Shown one piece after another: positions 23,564 through 36,850 of a stretch of DNA of 64,000 nucleotides. Both the position numbers and the translations under genes were made by a program. Each line of letters starts with the position of its first letter. Positions within the stretch are counted from its first letter, which is position 1. The stretch is from Prionailurus bengalensis (Eukaryota > Chordata > Mammalia > Carnivora > Felidae): contig NC_057348.1 in the NCBI RefSeq assembly GCF_016509475.1, positions 160,127,992 through 160,191,991 on the forward strand. Reading direction: 5' to 3'. The notes beneath the pieces were generated by a model. The model saw only the letters and a list, made by a program, of their open reading frames with translations, ran no database searches and was not told where the DNA came from.

Positions 23564-25269
23564 GAAACAAGCATGTACCTGCAGATTACACAATGAAATG
23601 TTGTGTCTGAAAACATCTCCATGGTTGCCTGTTGAGGGCCTCCGGTGTCTTGAGCTGTATTTCATAGACAGTATAGACCTGGAAGGCGAGAAGACGAATA
23701 GTGGGCAGGAAGCCTCTTCCAATATCAGAAGCTTGTAGCTTTACCCTTTGAAGGGTATTCTATGGCTAGAATATTCTCTGAAAATGATAAAATACCTAGC
23801 ACATAGCTTCTTTGTTTTTCCCTGCATGATTGTCGCCTTTTATCTGCTCCTACTGCCCTGGTATTGTTGGATCCTTGTGACCAACGTCTTCAGGTGCCGA
23901 CTCAACTCCTGTTCACAACCCGTGTCTAACCTCTTTGTAGGTGTGAATATCTGAGAGCCAGAAGCCTGCAAAACACGCCTGTAACTGTCTAGAGTTGGCT
24001 TTATTCACTTCCTCCCACAGGATAGCACGAAGGTGGGGTTGGGCCGGGAGCAGTTAGGGAAGGGAATCGGGAATGAGTCCTGGCAGCTATGGGTCAGAAT
24101 TTATCAACTAAGAGAGTTACCGTCACAGACCGTGGACCTTGTGAATTCATGTGGAGCTACCGCTTGACTCGCTTGTCTCTGACTCTTCCCTGGGACATCT
24201 GGGATGAAGAAGGTGGGGTTAAAATATTTTGAGCTTAAGTAGGTGGTATTCGTGACTGGTCTGGCAAAATACACCTGTAAGAGAAGAAATTCCTGTTTAT
24301 TTAAGCTGCCGTGAGTCAAGTTTTGTTTTCCTTGGGGCCAAAAGTATCCATCCTTCCCCCATCCTCCACTTCTAAAAGCAACCAGTATAGTCTTTTTACC
24401 AGAACACAGAGGAACCAACTCCCAAGTATGGAAATGGCTTGGAAAGAAAAGATGGTAACATTTATTTTAGGATATATTAAGTTGCCTGCCAGTGATGTCC
24501 CCAAGAGACTGAACTTGGGGGACTAAATGGCCGTTTAGAGGCCAAAGCAAATACATATTCTTAGAATCGGCAGCTGGTAGGAAAAAAATAGTGAAAGCAG
24601 TTCATTAGAATTCAACTCTTATTTACCTTAGCTGTAAATATAAGAAGAAGCAAAATCAGTAAACATCCCAATAGCACAGAGAGTGGAAAGGGAAGAGTAA
24701 ATTGTCCCAACCTGACCACAGCCCTCAAAATTACCCCTTGAGAAACTGAATAGACTGGATCCTATTTTTGAGTTAGTAATTACGTCTTCATTATATTTGT
24801 GGATGGAAGTGCATAATCACTTTTATTTTTATTTTTTAGTTCAATGCTTTCCTTTCAAGAACATCTGCCCGCTTTGATTTATTATTCCTTGAAAGAAAAG
24901 AATGCGTATATATTTTTTATAAGAGCATTTAAATGGGGGTTGGATAGGTACAGTGTCTGTCTCTAAACCAAGCTGACTCTGTTGGAAAGGTGCACAACGA
25001 ATAAGTAGATTAGTATTACGAGTCAGAGGAGATCACAAGTTTCTATAAAAGCAGGTTTAAAATCTACAGGCCTAACTTAGATGATGCATACATGTAACAT
25101 TCTTTATTTTCTTTTTTTTTTCACCTTCTTTATTTTCTAAAATGGATCTTCATTTACTCAGAAGCTCCCATTTCCACACAGTAGAAGAAAAAATCAACAT
25201 TTGAACATGTACATTTGGAAATCCTAATAACTTTATATGTATATTACATATTATATGTATATATAATAT
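23564..25269. other. Unique intron
   Basis: No recognised genes or repeats; ORFs around 24104-24526 overlap in several frames and look random. Confidence 0.55.
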
Positions 25270-26850
25270 TTAGTCAATGTGGGATCCAAACTTAGAGTCA
25301 AACTCCTTTTGTTTAGGCTCTCGTCCCATTTCAAGTGGCCTTGACCCCTCCAGCATGACTCTTGGTTCAGAGCCAAACAACTTACGCAACAGTGGGTCTG
25401 TTCCACGTGCTCTACTCACATTCCTTTTGGCCTCCCTTAAGGTCTCCAGCCTGCTGAGTGTTCTAGACTCAGCCTCTGTCCCAACCGCCCACCGCTCTGG
25501 CATCTGTTTCTGCTGACCATGGGATATGCCTTAGCTACTGCTGGGATCTGTGTGACGTGGTAACCCTTCCCAGTTTGTCTGGGACTGTTGCATTTAGCAC
25601 GGAGAACCAGGTGCCGGGAGTACCCTGTTCTGGGTGCAGCAGGGTGATTGGTCCCTCGAGACGCGTGCATCCTCCGCCCTCCTCCAAATTCCCTTTCTCT
25701 TGTCTGCCAGCCCCCTAGGCATTTTTAATAGACCTCATAGGGACATGCTGTGATGTCTGGATCTCTTGCCAACTGCATGTAAGCCAAAATGAATCATGGC
25801 CTATGTGAAGGGGTGGGAGTGTTCGGTGGGGACAGCTGTCATGGGCCCCCCATTTCCTCAGCTTGCCATGCTTCCGTATCTGCAGCACCCCCCTCAGGCT
25901 GACATGAGTCTCTGTGAATCACATTGCCAAAGGCAGCACTCAGGGCACAAGCCACCACTCACAAAGGGCATCCAAAGTGAACACGCCCTCCTGCACTAAT
26001 GCTGAGGTGGTGGGGGAGATCGCTGCTCAGAACTTAAACTGTTTTAACATTCGGGGCACCTGTTTTTGCACTCCGACACCCGGCTCTTTCGAACCAAAAG
26101 CCACTTGGTCCTAGCCTATCTTGGCAAAATTGAATCCACAGGACTGCTAACTTTTTGTTCCAGTCCAGAGTCCTGAAGCGAACGCTCCCAGCCCCCACTC
26201 CCTGTGACAATGGCACTGATGCTCTGCGTGGACAGCACAACACAAGAAGAATTTCATAGAAAATACACAAAAGCCAAACTTTGAATTGAAATACCCCCAG
26301 AATGATTTCTATCACAGGAAAGAGGAGGCCTGTCTCACAAACATGGCTGTTTTTGTAGGGACGGCATTTATTCCAGACTTTCTTTCTCTTTCCCCTGGGT
26401 CTTGCTAACTGCAAACTGCCAGCCTGAGTCTAACACCTTTTCCTACGTTTGCAGGCTGACCATCCCCCGTCTTTCTTGACGAATGTTCGTGTCATGAGTT
26501 AGGCTGATGTCAGGCTGTGCCTGCACTTCTCTTACATTAGGAAACGTTTTGTCTTTTATTACTCAGACTGCAGGCTTCTGGGCATATCTCGCCCTTGCAT
26601 CAGGGTAATTATGCCACAGGGGTAAAGGGCAGAAAGCACCCCAGGTAAACCACACTGTTTAAACTTTGTGCCCGGCTCCATTTTGACAACATGGTGACTG
26701 ATCTCATCAAACCCCAAAGGAACGAGGAGCCGATCACCTGGAACTCATTCTGGGAGACCTGGAACCAATGAACAGTTTTTTTAGGCAGGACGCTGGAGTT
26801 TCTTTTGGGGGGGGGGGGGGGAATATCTTTCAAAAATACCTTTAGGACAA
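25270..26850. other. Unclassified GC-richer block
   Basis: Noticeably richer in C and G than its surroundings, with CpG-containing bits such as CCCTCGAGACGCGTGC. It ends in a 15-G run at 26807-26821. It could be an old LTR that I do not recognise, or unique DNA. Confidence 0.35.
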
Positions 26851-28383
26851 GAATTATTCAGGGTCCTAAAACCATACCACCAGATCAAAATAAGCAAAAC
26901 ACAAGACTAGTTACATAATCCAGCTTTATTTTCTTATGTAACTGTTCACATTGTGATTCTTTATTCTAGATGTGTCTGCCTCATCACCCTGTTCCCCATC
27001 TTGGATTCCACTGATTTTATATTCCTGTTTATATTGAAGCATTTAAGCCGTAGTCTTCTATCCAGCACAAAAACATAAGCTCAGTGACCTGAAAGTATCA
27101 CACACCCAGGTGAACCCATGTTCAAGTCCGTTGCCTCTCTGAAGTGGTTTCAAAGTGATTTTGTTTTTTCAGCACAAATAGAGTACTAGAGTGACAAAAC
27201 TTATTTAAAAAAAAAAAAAAAAGTACAGTAGTGAAACGCCAGAGGAGATAACTCTCCTAGGAGCAAAAGGAGAAGAAAATAGTTGAATTAACCATTTTAA
27301 GATTCAACAGCAGCTTTATTCTTCTTTGATGTATTGCATGTATTAGGACAAAAGAAACTATATTTGCTTTTGGCATGGCATATAGCTGTGCTTTGACATT
27401 TAAATCCCAAGGAAAGCCTAGTGCATAAAAGTAATGTCAGAAAACAGTTATGTGTTTGAAGATAAGCAAAAAGGAGAAAGAGAAATGATTTTAACATGTA
27501 GCTAAATCAACCACAGAGAAAGACTTAAATGAGTCATTAACTTGTATATTTTGCTTTTGATATTAGATTACCTGAAAAATCAAAATGAAAGCAAACAATT
27601 TAAAAATACACATTTAAAATACCTGTCCGGAAATAGTTTCTTCTTAAGTTAACACTTTTGTCAATTACGTAGACATATGGCAAAATTTTGCTGGAACCCC
27701 GAGAAGTCATTCAACTGCCCTCCCCTTAAGCTGACTTTACAGAGGAATAGACACTCTCCATTCTCTTTGTAAATATGGAGAATGATCCCTGTCACCTGGT
27801 GGAGGAAGAGTCTTTGAAGTAGCAGGTGCGGCTTCACCTTCCACGTGTTGTGCTTAACCACACGTTGTGAGCGAGAGGCACTGGTTCATGCCCAAACATG
27901 TTAATGCAAGTCATACTGGATAGTGTAATATCATGGTCTAATTAAGTACCAAACACATCTTCAAAGGAGTGGAGACAAAAAGAAACAATTTCTGTTAAAA
28001 CCAAACCAAAAGGTTTTAGAAAGATAAGTGGCTAAAAGCAAAACCCTCAGGGTAGGCGTGGACAAGCTGACTGTAAAAATTCACAAAGGTTCATTGGTTA
28101 CTTCAGTTTTCCCTGCATTTTAAGAAACCCAAACTAGAAGTTGAGGGTGATGATGCTTTATGGAACTGGTTCTTCAGAAAAGATGGTGGATTGGAATTGG
28201 AGAATTCCACTCAGTGGGCCCAGAGCAATTCCCTCTGACCAGTGACTCACTGAATTTACATGACATAGGGTTTTAAGTTACATTAAAATGGTTGAGGTGT
28301 GTATCCTTTTAATGATTTGTTTCTTTGCTTCGTTAAATGATTTCTTTCTTTACTTCTGCTATTCCCTCATCTGAAAAAAAATA
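26851..28383. other. Unique AT-rich intron
   Basis: Contains a poly-A run at about 27206-27221. No gene or repeat family was recognised. Confidence 0.55.
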
Positions 28384-28530
28384 ATGAAATTCTTTTTTCT
28401 TTTTTTTCTTTTTGCTTTTTTCATTCCAAATATTGCAGAGGGTAGGGAGAAAGAGAATGGAGAAGGTGGGGAAGGAGAATAGGATGGAAGGGAGGGGAAG
28501 GGAGGAAGGAAGGAAAAATAGGAGGTCATA
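28384..28530. repeat. Pyrimidine tract followed by purine tract
   Basis: A T/C-rich run at 28388-28425 is followed by an almost pure G/A region at 28436-28528 (GGGAGAAAGAGAATGGAG, GGAAGGAAGGAAAAATAGG). Confidence 0.85.
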
Positions 28531-29764
28531 AAATGGTTTCTGGTATGTTGGTACGGGACATTTCTACTTTAATTAAAACAGAAATTCAGAGGTAAAAAAT
28601 TAAAGGGTGGTGTCTACTTTTTATAGGCGTTTAGAAATGGCATTTTCTTTGAAAATTTCCCTTTGCTATTGAAGTGATCCGTAACCTGAGAAGAAAGAGA
28701 AAGGAGTCGTAGATTTTTCTATGCCATAAAAAACCGAAACAAAAAACCCCCACAGTTTTCCTAAGGCTTGGGACTTGTCATTACTTTTATTTTATTTGTT
28801 AATTGAACAGAAGGACTTCCTCTCTCTGTGGTTGCATGTACATTACCTGAAACTAGTTTCAAATGGGCAAAAAGCTTAGCTTTTTAGACAACATTGTCTA
28901 AAATTCTATAAGGCACCCCTTGCCACATTAGAGATAAATACTTCATCATCTGTGTCTATGAATTCATTGAGGAACTTATTAGAGTCTGAATCTCATTTTG
29001 TTTACCAAATTCCACTTACATCAAAAAGAATGTTGCATGAGCAAGGGAGCCATGCAGCTGGAAGGGGTAGGGAATATGTATGTTTTGGAATGTTTTTGAA
29101 AAGTGAATCTGTAACACATTTTAACGAACAAAATTCCATATCTGAAAAGGATTCCTTAATTTGTAAGTAGATTGGTTGAAACAGACTTACCTACAATTGT
29201 GATAAGGATAGATTCTCTAAGTACCAGACAGCAGTTGTTTATAGGATTAATTTTGTTTGCCTTTAAGGAGTACTACCTTCAACCTTTTAGTCCAGTGGTT
29301 TCCTGATCTTTGGTTCTTTGGCACAGTCGCCAAAATGTTTCATCAACTTGAGACTTATTTTCATGGACACACCACTCTAAAGACCCTCTCTGGGCAAATG
29401 AATGTGACACTAAAGTGATTTTTTTTTTCTTGAAAGTTTAAGGCATTCAAAAATTAAGGGCAAAAGAGAAACCTTTAAAATTTTTAAGGGTAACATATCT
29501 GAAATGAGATAGACGCACCATATACAAAGAGGCATATGGTTCCTTTATTAACTCAAGAGACATATGTTAATCCCCTGAGAAGCTCAGAGCACTGGTACTG
29601 GTCTACACAACAAGAAAGCCACAAGATATGAAATAGAATCTCTTCTCACAGGGAATACACAAATGTAGCCGTGGGAATAGGAAACATTCATGCGACGTTT
29701 AAAAGCTATGTTAAGAAGCACGTGCTTCTGGATCACCACAGAGAATGTTTTCTACAGGAAATTA
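28531..29764. other. Unique intron
   Basis: A TCCAGTGGTTTCC motif near 29292 hints at an old hAT MITE end, but the partner end is unclear. Nothing else was recognised. Confidence 0.5.
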
Positions 29765-30880
29765 GTAGAGACCTACCAGGGCCTGCCGTGGCTGAAGGAG
29801 GCTTCAGAGAAGAACATGTTGACATTGAGAGGAACCGGTAGCCTTTTCTTAGAGGAAAGGGAAAGAGCATGCCAGGTGAGAGCAATGAGCCAAAGTACCA
29901 AGACACAGATGGCCAAGTCATATTTCTGAAACAGTAAAGTGACCATTTAGACTAGAGCAGGAAGTTTGTGGGGGGGGGGGGGTCATGGTTAGAAAGATAT
30001 GCCAATCATTCATTCGTTCATCCATCCATTCATTCCACATTCATTCAGTGATTACCTACCACGTGCCAAGGAGAGTCTTAGTTTTGATGAATAAAACATA
30101 ACTTTATGGAACTTACATTCTTGCTGACTAGTAAAAGAGACATTTTACAAACCACAATTATTGAAAAACCTGAGAAATTCTAAAACTGAGGTATACACAG
30201 GGGATGGCAGTGGCGTGAGATTTCCGATAAGGATGGAGGAGATTGCTCAGAGGAGCAGTTCGCGGGTATACCAGAAGGACCTTCCAGCTGGACGGGAGGC
30301 ACATGCAAAAGGTCATGGGTGTGAGTGACAGAGAGACTTGTAGGGAACTCAAGGACTTATGGTAGGGTCTTCCAGAGTTTGGCAGCTATTAGTAGGAAGT
30401 TAGAAACATAGTGTGAAAGTCTGAGGCTAGAAATTTAGGGAGAACCTATTGGAAAAAGGTCTACTAAAAAGATTTTAATTTGTCCTCTGGACAGTTAAGG
30501 AATTACTGAAGGATTTGCAGGAAAATACCTTTTGCATTACTGACATTCTGTTCCGATGATCTGAACAGAGGTGTTGAGAGCCTGAACTATTGGTATAGTG
30601 ATAGGAATGGATGGAAGAGGGTAAACCCAAGGTGTTTAGGATTTGGGGTAAGCTCATTAGATATGGAGGTCAGAAAGGTATTGATGGGAAAGAGAAACTG
30701 GTTTCAGAGTGAGAAAAAGCTTTAATGGAAGACTAAGTTATCTTCACAAGTCCCCTGAACAACGTCTTAACTGAATATTTTTTCGTGATGGTAGTATTTC
30801 CTTCAATCGGAGGAAGCTTCTGCTGGGATATAGAAAATGGTGAATATTAGTAGTGGCAATTGAGCATTTGAGGGAGGTCA
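29765..30880 (-). mobile_element. L2 remnants, two adjoining blocks
   Basis: 29765-29935 resembles the complement of the L2 'aggcagagggaacagcaagtg' region (AAAGAGCATGCCAGGTGAGAG). A second copy starts at about 30003 with the 3'-terminal CATTCATTCGTTCATCC repeat, then GTGCCAAGGAGAGTC and GGAACTTACATTCTTGCTG, and continues to about 30880. A 13-G run lies between them. Confidence 0.65.
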
Positions 30881-30959
30881 AAGAGAGAAAGCTAAAATAA
30901 GTAAAGCTGGGCTAGAAGTGCAGGTAATGGCATAGTGGAATAAAGAGGAAGACAGAGGA

Positions 30960-31260
30960 GACCGGAGCTGTCCGTCCAATATGTAGCCACTCGTCAAATG
31001 GGACTTCTGGGCACTAAAACAGAGATGGCTTCCAATCGAGCTGTGCCATACATGTGAAATACACACTAGATTATGAATACTTAGTGCAAATAAAAGAATA
31101 TAAAATATCTCAATAATTTTAATTGATTTCATTTTGTGTTAACTGTATTATTGAAATCAGTTTCACCTCTTTCTCTTTAATGCAGTTATCATAAAATTTA
31201 AAATTATATATGGCATGCAGCTCTTCTGATATTTATATTGGATAGTGCTCGTCTAGAATC
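30960..31260. mobile_element. hAT-type MITE (MER58-like)
   Basis: Starts with GAGCTGTCCGTCCAATATGTAG and ends with TATTGGATAGTGCTC, giving short imperfect inverted ends. The internal 'tgtgaaatacacac' and 'ttttaattgatttcatttt' text fits a Charlie-derived non-autonomous element. The family name is uncertain. Confidence 0.5.
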
Positions 31261-31691
31261 TCTAGACAGTTTCAGCCGGATACTTTTGCAACCAAAAAGG
31301 GCTCTCCAGCCTCTGCGTTGGTCTTTTCCAAAGGTGACTTAAAAGACTCATGCAACTTCTGATAAGACTCAATAAGTTGTCCTTTAGAATTATTTTATTT
31401 CAGAGACAATGGAGATTCCCAGAAGGTCTGTGAAACTGGCATCAGTCTGAAATTCTCAGTCCCTTTTAATTAGTTAGAAGTTTCCTTAAGCCCTAAATCT
31501 GCTTGCAATGCCATCTCCAGAGAAAATCTTTACAGAGTCAGAAGCCAGATGTGTTGGTTTTCTCCTGAATATTAATTCCCTATTCATTAAAAATAAAATA
31601 AAAAGTTTCCAATGAAAAAAAGAAGCCTAAATTAAGTAGACAATATTTTAGTCGAGCACAAGTTAGAACTTCTTGGTTCAAAGATTAATTT
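31261..31691. other. Unique intron
   Basis: Nothing recognised. Confidence 0.5.
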
Positions 31692-31900
31692 TGGGGACAC
31701 CTGGGTGGCTCTGTCAGTTGAGTATCCAACTCATGGTTTGGGCTCAGGTCACGATCTCACAGTTTGTGAGTTCGAGCCCCGTGTTGGGCACTGCCGTTGG
31801 CAGCATGGAGTCTGCTTGGGATTCTCTCTCTCTCCTTCTCTGTCCGTCCCTCCCCTTCTCACTCTCTCTCAAAGTAAATTAAAAAACTTAAAAAAAGATT
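31692..31900 (+). mobile_element. CanSINE
   Basis: Head TTGGGGACACCTGGGTGGCT, B-box-like GAGTTCGAGCCCC, CT-rich part and A-rich tail. A short AAAGATT direct repeat flanks it. Confidence 0.87.
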
Positions 31901-32671
31901 TTTTTTTTCCGCTAAAGTATCTGTCATTCATTCAAATGTGTATAGCTCAATATCTGTGAAGTAACAGGTTGGGTCTCAATTAGGAATTGCTTTCAGGTTC
32001 TAGGAACAAAGGTCCAATTACACTTTATTAGACAAATCTAAAATTTCTCATGTTACATGTCAGAGGTCCGAAACAGACAATCCAAGCTTGTATGGTAACT
32101 CTTAGAAGCAATGAGAGATCCAGACTCTAACATTTTGCTCCAGTTTCCTTCGCTCATGTTTCCATTCTCCCAGTCACAAAACAGCTGCCAGAACCCCAGG
32201 CATTTCATCTGCTTTTCATGAAGAATGTAGAAGGGCCCGCTTCCCCCTTTTAACAAGTCTTACAAGTTCAAGTTCCATGCAGCACTTCCACTTACATCTC
32301 TCGGGCCAGATTTAGTCATGACTAAACCCAACAGTGGGTTGCAAGACAGAATGGGAATGCTAGTCTCTTATTCTCATCTAAATGTCCTCTACAGAGACCA
32401 ACTCAAATTAGTCCAAGTAAAGACAACTTATCGTCAAGCTACACATGAAACAATTAAGGAAGTATGTATAGAAATTCAAAAGAAAGTGTCTGAGCAGCGG
32501 GATGGCCACATAATTTGCCAAAAAACTGTGCTGCTTTTGAGAATCAAAGAGATATAATGGGCATGAATTGGTCCTACACCGAACAAGCCAAGATTCACGG
32601 TCACCGTACCTAACATGTGTGGACCTCCCAGAGACTGAAATGAGAAGAAGTTCTTGATTCAAGACAGCTTT
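31901..32671. other. Unique intron
   Basis: Short ORFs on both strands at 32053-32662 resemble no family. Confidence 0.5.
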
Positions 32672-32886
32672 AAAAAAGTGTTTTTAATGTTTATTCATTT
32701 TTGAAAGAGAGAAGGGGAGCACGAGGAGGAGAGGGGCAGAGAGAGGGGGAGACACAGAATCCGAAGCAGGCTCCAGGCTCTGAGCCATCAGCACAGAGCC
32801 CGAGGCAGGGCTCAGACTCACAAACCAAGAGATCATGACCTGAGCCAAAGTCAGACGCTTAACCGACTGAGCCACCTAGGAGACCC
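32672..32886 (-). mobile_element. CanSINE with 12-bp target duplication
   Basis: Flanked by CAAGACAGCTTT (32660-32671) and CAAGACAGTTTT (32887-32898), one mismatch. Complement orientation, with the head at the right. Confidence 0.9.
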
Positions 32887-32898
32887 CAAGACAGTTTT

Positions 32899-35071
32899 CA
32901 AGGCACAAATTCATGGGTGTTCACCCAGACACTCTGCCTTAACATATCTGAGCTATAATGCATTCATTTTCCCCCTTTAATCCGTAAACCAACAGGATTG
33001 CTTTGCATGTAGTCTTTGGTTTTTTGTTTTTTTTGTACTCTGAAATTTTGTGATGGGTACCCATTGCCTGCTTTCTCAGCAACCAGTTTCCTATGGGCAA
33101 CCCCAGCCCGTCCCTTTTCAACAGGCATTAGTTTCTGTTTGGATTCAGAGAAGCTACTCATTCTTCAGTGACAGCTGTGGCCTCTGAGACGGTTTGTGGG
33201 GAATGAATATGATCAAGGCCAGCCATCCTAGGAAACCATCTGAGACCATGAGTAGCAGGGAAGCCACAGGCTGAAGACAGAGTAGAGAAGCCCCGAAAAG
33301 ACAGAAGAAATAAGCTAGAATCTTGGTGATTTTGTTAAGTTACTTGATCAATCCTGTACTCACCTCTATTCGTTTCACTTATTTGAACCAATAGATTTCC
33401 TTTTTTTGAAGGCAGACTCAGTCATCTTTTCTGCTACTTACAATTGAAACCATCCAAACTAATATACCTTCAACTTTCACAGTGCCCAGTAGTGGGTCCT
33501 ACAACTCCCTTGTCTCAGCTCTCATTGTTAGCCAGCCAGTTGGTTTTGGTTTTGGTTTCTTTTTGTTTGTTTGTTTTTTGTTTTAGTTCTTCCTTCAAAT
33601 GTTAGAGAAGAAATTAGTTGGTTGAATTTATCTTTTTTCACCAGGCTGTAGTCTTAAGTTGCTAGAAATCTATGGTTTGGCTGCCTCTGAGTCACATGCC
33701 CCACAGGGACTGGTCACTGGGTCTGACTGGAACAGCTACTGTCCCCTCTCAGAAGACCTGTATCAGTTTGCCTTCTGTGGGAGTACCAGCAAGATAGGTG
33801 TTGAGGCATTTGTATAAGATACAATTTTATGCTCTGTATTCATTATAGTCCTTGCTTTTTTACTATTTCACCTGAATAACGGATAGGTATCACAGGAATT
33901 GTATCGAAATACTTAGAACTACTAAAACTCATCTGTGACATTTTGGAGAACACCTACAAAGAAAAAGTTGAATTTCAGAAAACTTCCCTTTCTTTCCTCA
34001 TTTTTATTCTTTCCCTTTACAGTGTAATTACTATTATATGGAACCTATATCTGATGATGGTGGGTTGAAATGGATCAAAATTATTGCTCCTTAAAAAGCG
34101 ACACCAAAATTTGTAAGATATGATGCATACTAATTAAAGTTCAAGGAGCCCTAGGCAAGAAAAAAAGATAAGCCTTTGCTTAAGTTATGCAAAAGTGTAT
34201 TAAATATTCAAGATTAATTAAAATCGAGGCAAGGATTTTTTTAGGGGTGGCATTTAAAGTTTGCATAAAAGTTAATGCAATTATTATGAAATGTTTGCTG
34301 TCAAACTGGTTTGATGAATAAGGGAAGTCAATTAGTAACATCGTGAAATAAAGAGTTAATTCATGTGGCTCCAGGTAGTTTCTTCCCTTTGCTCTGTAAA
34401 AATCACTTATAACTGTGTAATAATTACATGCCAGTGACACACAGTCACAAAGTGATGGAAAACATAATTCAGTGGCGTTTATTTATTTTCTAAAACTAAT
34501 CATATTTCTCCAAAACCCCATCCCGATGATCTCCCCAATGAAAGTTTCATTGGTGGGAAATCAGAATTTTGATTTCTGGTGCTTTTCCTTGATAAAAGGA
34601 AAAGAAAGCACATCTTTTACTGAACAGAAGGCTTCTGAATGCTTGATTAGAGAATCCTTTATCTATGTTAATAGCACTGAGAAAATTCTGGTTCTCACTT
34701 CTGAAATTGACCTTTATTCTTCAATTCAGAACCTATGAGCTGGGACCATCCTTTTCTTAAATAGACATAGCTAAACAGTGAGCTAGTAAAGTCACATGTT
34801 TCCAGAAATACCTCCTTTTGTCCATCTGACACTGTCTGTTATCTGGGGGGCCACCACCAAGGGGGGGCAGTGTTTTCCTAGAGCCCTAATATAAAATTAC
34901 AAATGAATTTCCCCAGAGTAACAATATCTAAATATTGGGAGCAGTAGCTGATAATTAGAATTAAGCTTGGGAAACAAGTCCATCAACAGCATATTTTTAC
35001 ACCCAAAGGACAAATACTTGAATTTCAAACAACTGACTGACAGATGGACTTTTCCAATATCATCGGTTAAG
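32899..35071. other. Unique intron, repeat-poor
   Basis: About 2.2 kb without recognised transposons. Contains a TTTTGGTTTTGG-type stretch near 33541 and two close G6-7 runs at 34845-34868. Confidence 0.6.
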
Positions 35072-35084
35072 AATGGAGTAAGAT

Positions 35085-35266
35085 CCGGGGCGCCTGGGTG
35101 TCTCAGTCGGTTAAGCGTCCGACTTTGGCTCAGGTCATGATCTCACAGTTGGTGAGTTCGAGCCTTGTGTCGGGCTCTGTGCTGAGAGCTCAGAGCCTGC
35201 CTGGAGCCTGCTTCAGATGGTCTGTTTCCCTCTCTCTGCCCCTTCCCCGCTTGTGTTCTCTCTCTC

Positions 35267-35298
<32 letters not shown>

Positions 35299-35321
35299 AA
35301 ATAAATAAACATTAAAAAAAT
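35085..35321 (+). mobile_element. Young CanSINE with 13-bp target duplication
   Basis: AATGGAGTAAGAT is exact at 35072-35084 and 35322-35334. The head GGGGCGCCTGGGTGTCTCAG and tail AAAAATAAATAAACATTAAA are near consensus, with an expanded (TC)n. Confidence 0.95.
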
Positions 35322-35334
35322 AATGGAGTAAGAT

Positions 35335-36418
35335 TCATATCAAAGGACAAAAGGTACTTTCTCTAGAAAAGAATGTGGAACAAATTACCAACTTTCTACT
35401 TCCTTCCTAGTTGGGGTGGTACGTACAGGTAAATAAATAGCTGTAGGCAAGGCCTCCGAGCCTGGGAACAGCAGCTTCTCTCCCACTGGGGAATGGAGCC
35501 TAAAGCAGACCCTTCCCCGTCTTCTTTTACGCCCACTTGACACCCACGGTGTCTGACAGAAAATCAGAATTCCGCCAGACCCAGTGCTGAAAGTACTCAT
35601 TACTAAATGGACTCAGAAATACTGTCGTTCCTAGCATGTTTTCTAAAAATAAAACATAGCCCACGAAGAAACATTTCCCTCAACACCAATATTACCGAAA
35701 AATTCCAGCAGCTTTCAAACATTGAATCTGTAACCACCATACGAGGGAAGATGTGAGCGAATAAACAAATAGTCATTCAAATAAAAAGGTTCAGAGTGAG
35801 TGTTTATTTCCCGGGGTGGAGATTCCAGTGCCCTCCTGTCTCCACTCTACCCCCTGCCTGCCTTGCCTTCTTCCAGCCTGCTAGCAGGTTCCCTGTGGCT
35901 CACCTTCTCACGGATTGGAAAGCTTTCCGACTCCAATGTGGCACCACGGGGAATGCTCCGCTTGCCTCCTGACGAGGGCCCCCCACACTCCTGGCCGCGT
36001 TTCAGCTGTGTGGGCCCTGTCCTCTGCCACATGGATGCAGACAGGTGGCCAGGGTTATGCAGAGATTTTTTTTTTAATATTTGGTTGGAATATTAAAAAG
36101 AGGGGGAGAAAACAAGCTCTATGTTCTACATCATAGCACACTGTCTGGCAGGATGACTCATTTTTATTTAATGACTTTATTTATAAAATGCCTCCTTCCG
36201 ATTAAGATTGAAAAGTAGGGCCAAGGGAAAAAGGGAAGGCAGCAGTTAATATATTTCCCGTGCCTGAGCTTGAAATTTGGCTTGAAGTTTCTCAGAAGCT
36301 TTATTATATTTGTTGGAAAGACAGGATTAGCCAACATACCCAGCTGGAGCTTCCCTGCTAGATTGTTTACCAGCATTTGTGTGGGTATGGGCTTGGTTTA
36401 TATTACCACTATTCCCAT
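35335..36418. other. Unique intron
   Basis: A GC-richer patch at about 35800-36060 has overlapping ORFs on both strands with no recognisable product. Confidence 0.5.
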
Positions 36419-36850
36419 GGAGAATTCGCAGAGATTCTGTGTAGAGTTACAGGCAGAATTCACAGAGATTCCGTGTAGAATTGCTATGTAGAGATTGCAG
36501 AGATTCTATTTAGAATTACTACGTAGAATTACTATATAGAATTTGCAGATTCTTTTTAGAATTACTATGTAGAATTTGCAGATTCTGTGTAGAATTGCTG
36601 CGTAGCATTTGCATAGAGTCTATGTAGAATTACTAGGTAGAATCGAAGAGATTCTTTGTGGAATTACTTATGTAGCATTACTATGTAGAATTCACAGAGA
36701 TTCTATGAAGAATTACTATGTAGAATTATACTGTGAAGAATTCACAGAAATTCTATGTAGGATTACTAGGTAGAATTCGAAGAGATTCTTTGTAGAAATA
36801 CTTATGTAGCATTACTATGTAAAATTCAAAGAGATTCTATGTAGAATTCA
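36419..36850. repeat. Degenerate minisatellite with GTAGAATT units
   Basis: Roughly eleven units of about 35-44 bases built from GAGATTCTATGTAGAATTAC plus CTATGTAGAATTC. A larger unit recurs with a period of 133 bases: TACTAGGTAGAAT at 36631 and 36764, each followed by the same succession of variants. Units contain the palindrome ATTCTATGTAGAAT (perfect at 36834-36847). Confidence 0.92.

Noticed and set aside
36419..36850. CRISPR-like array
   Set aside because: Units are degenerate tandem repeats with no unique spacers, in a mammalian intron.
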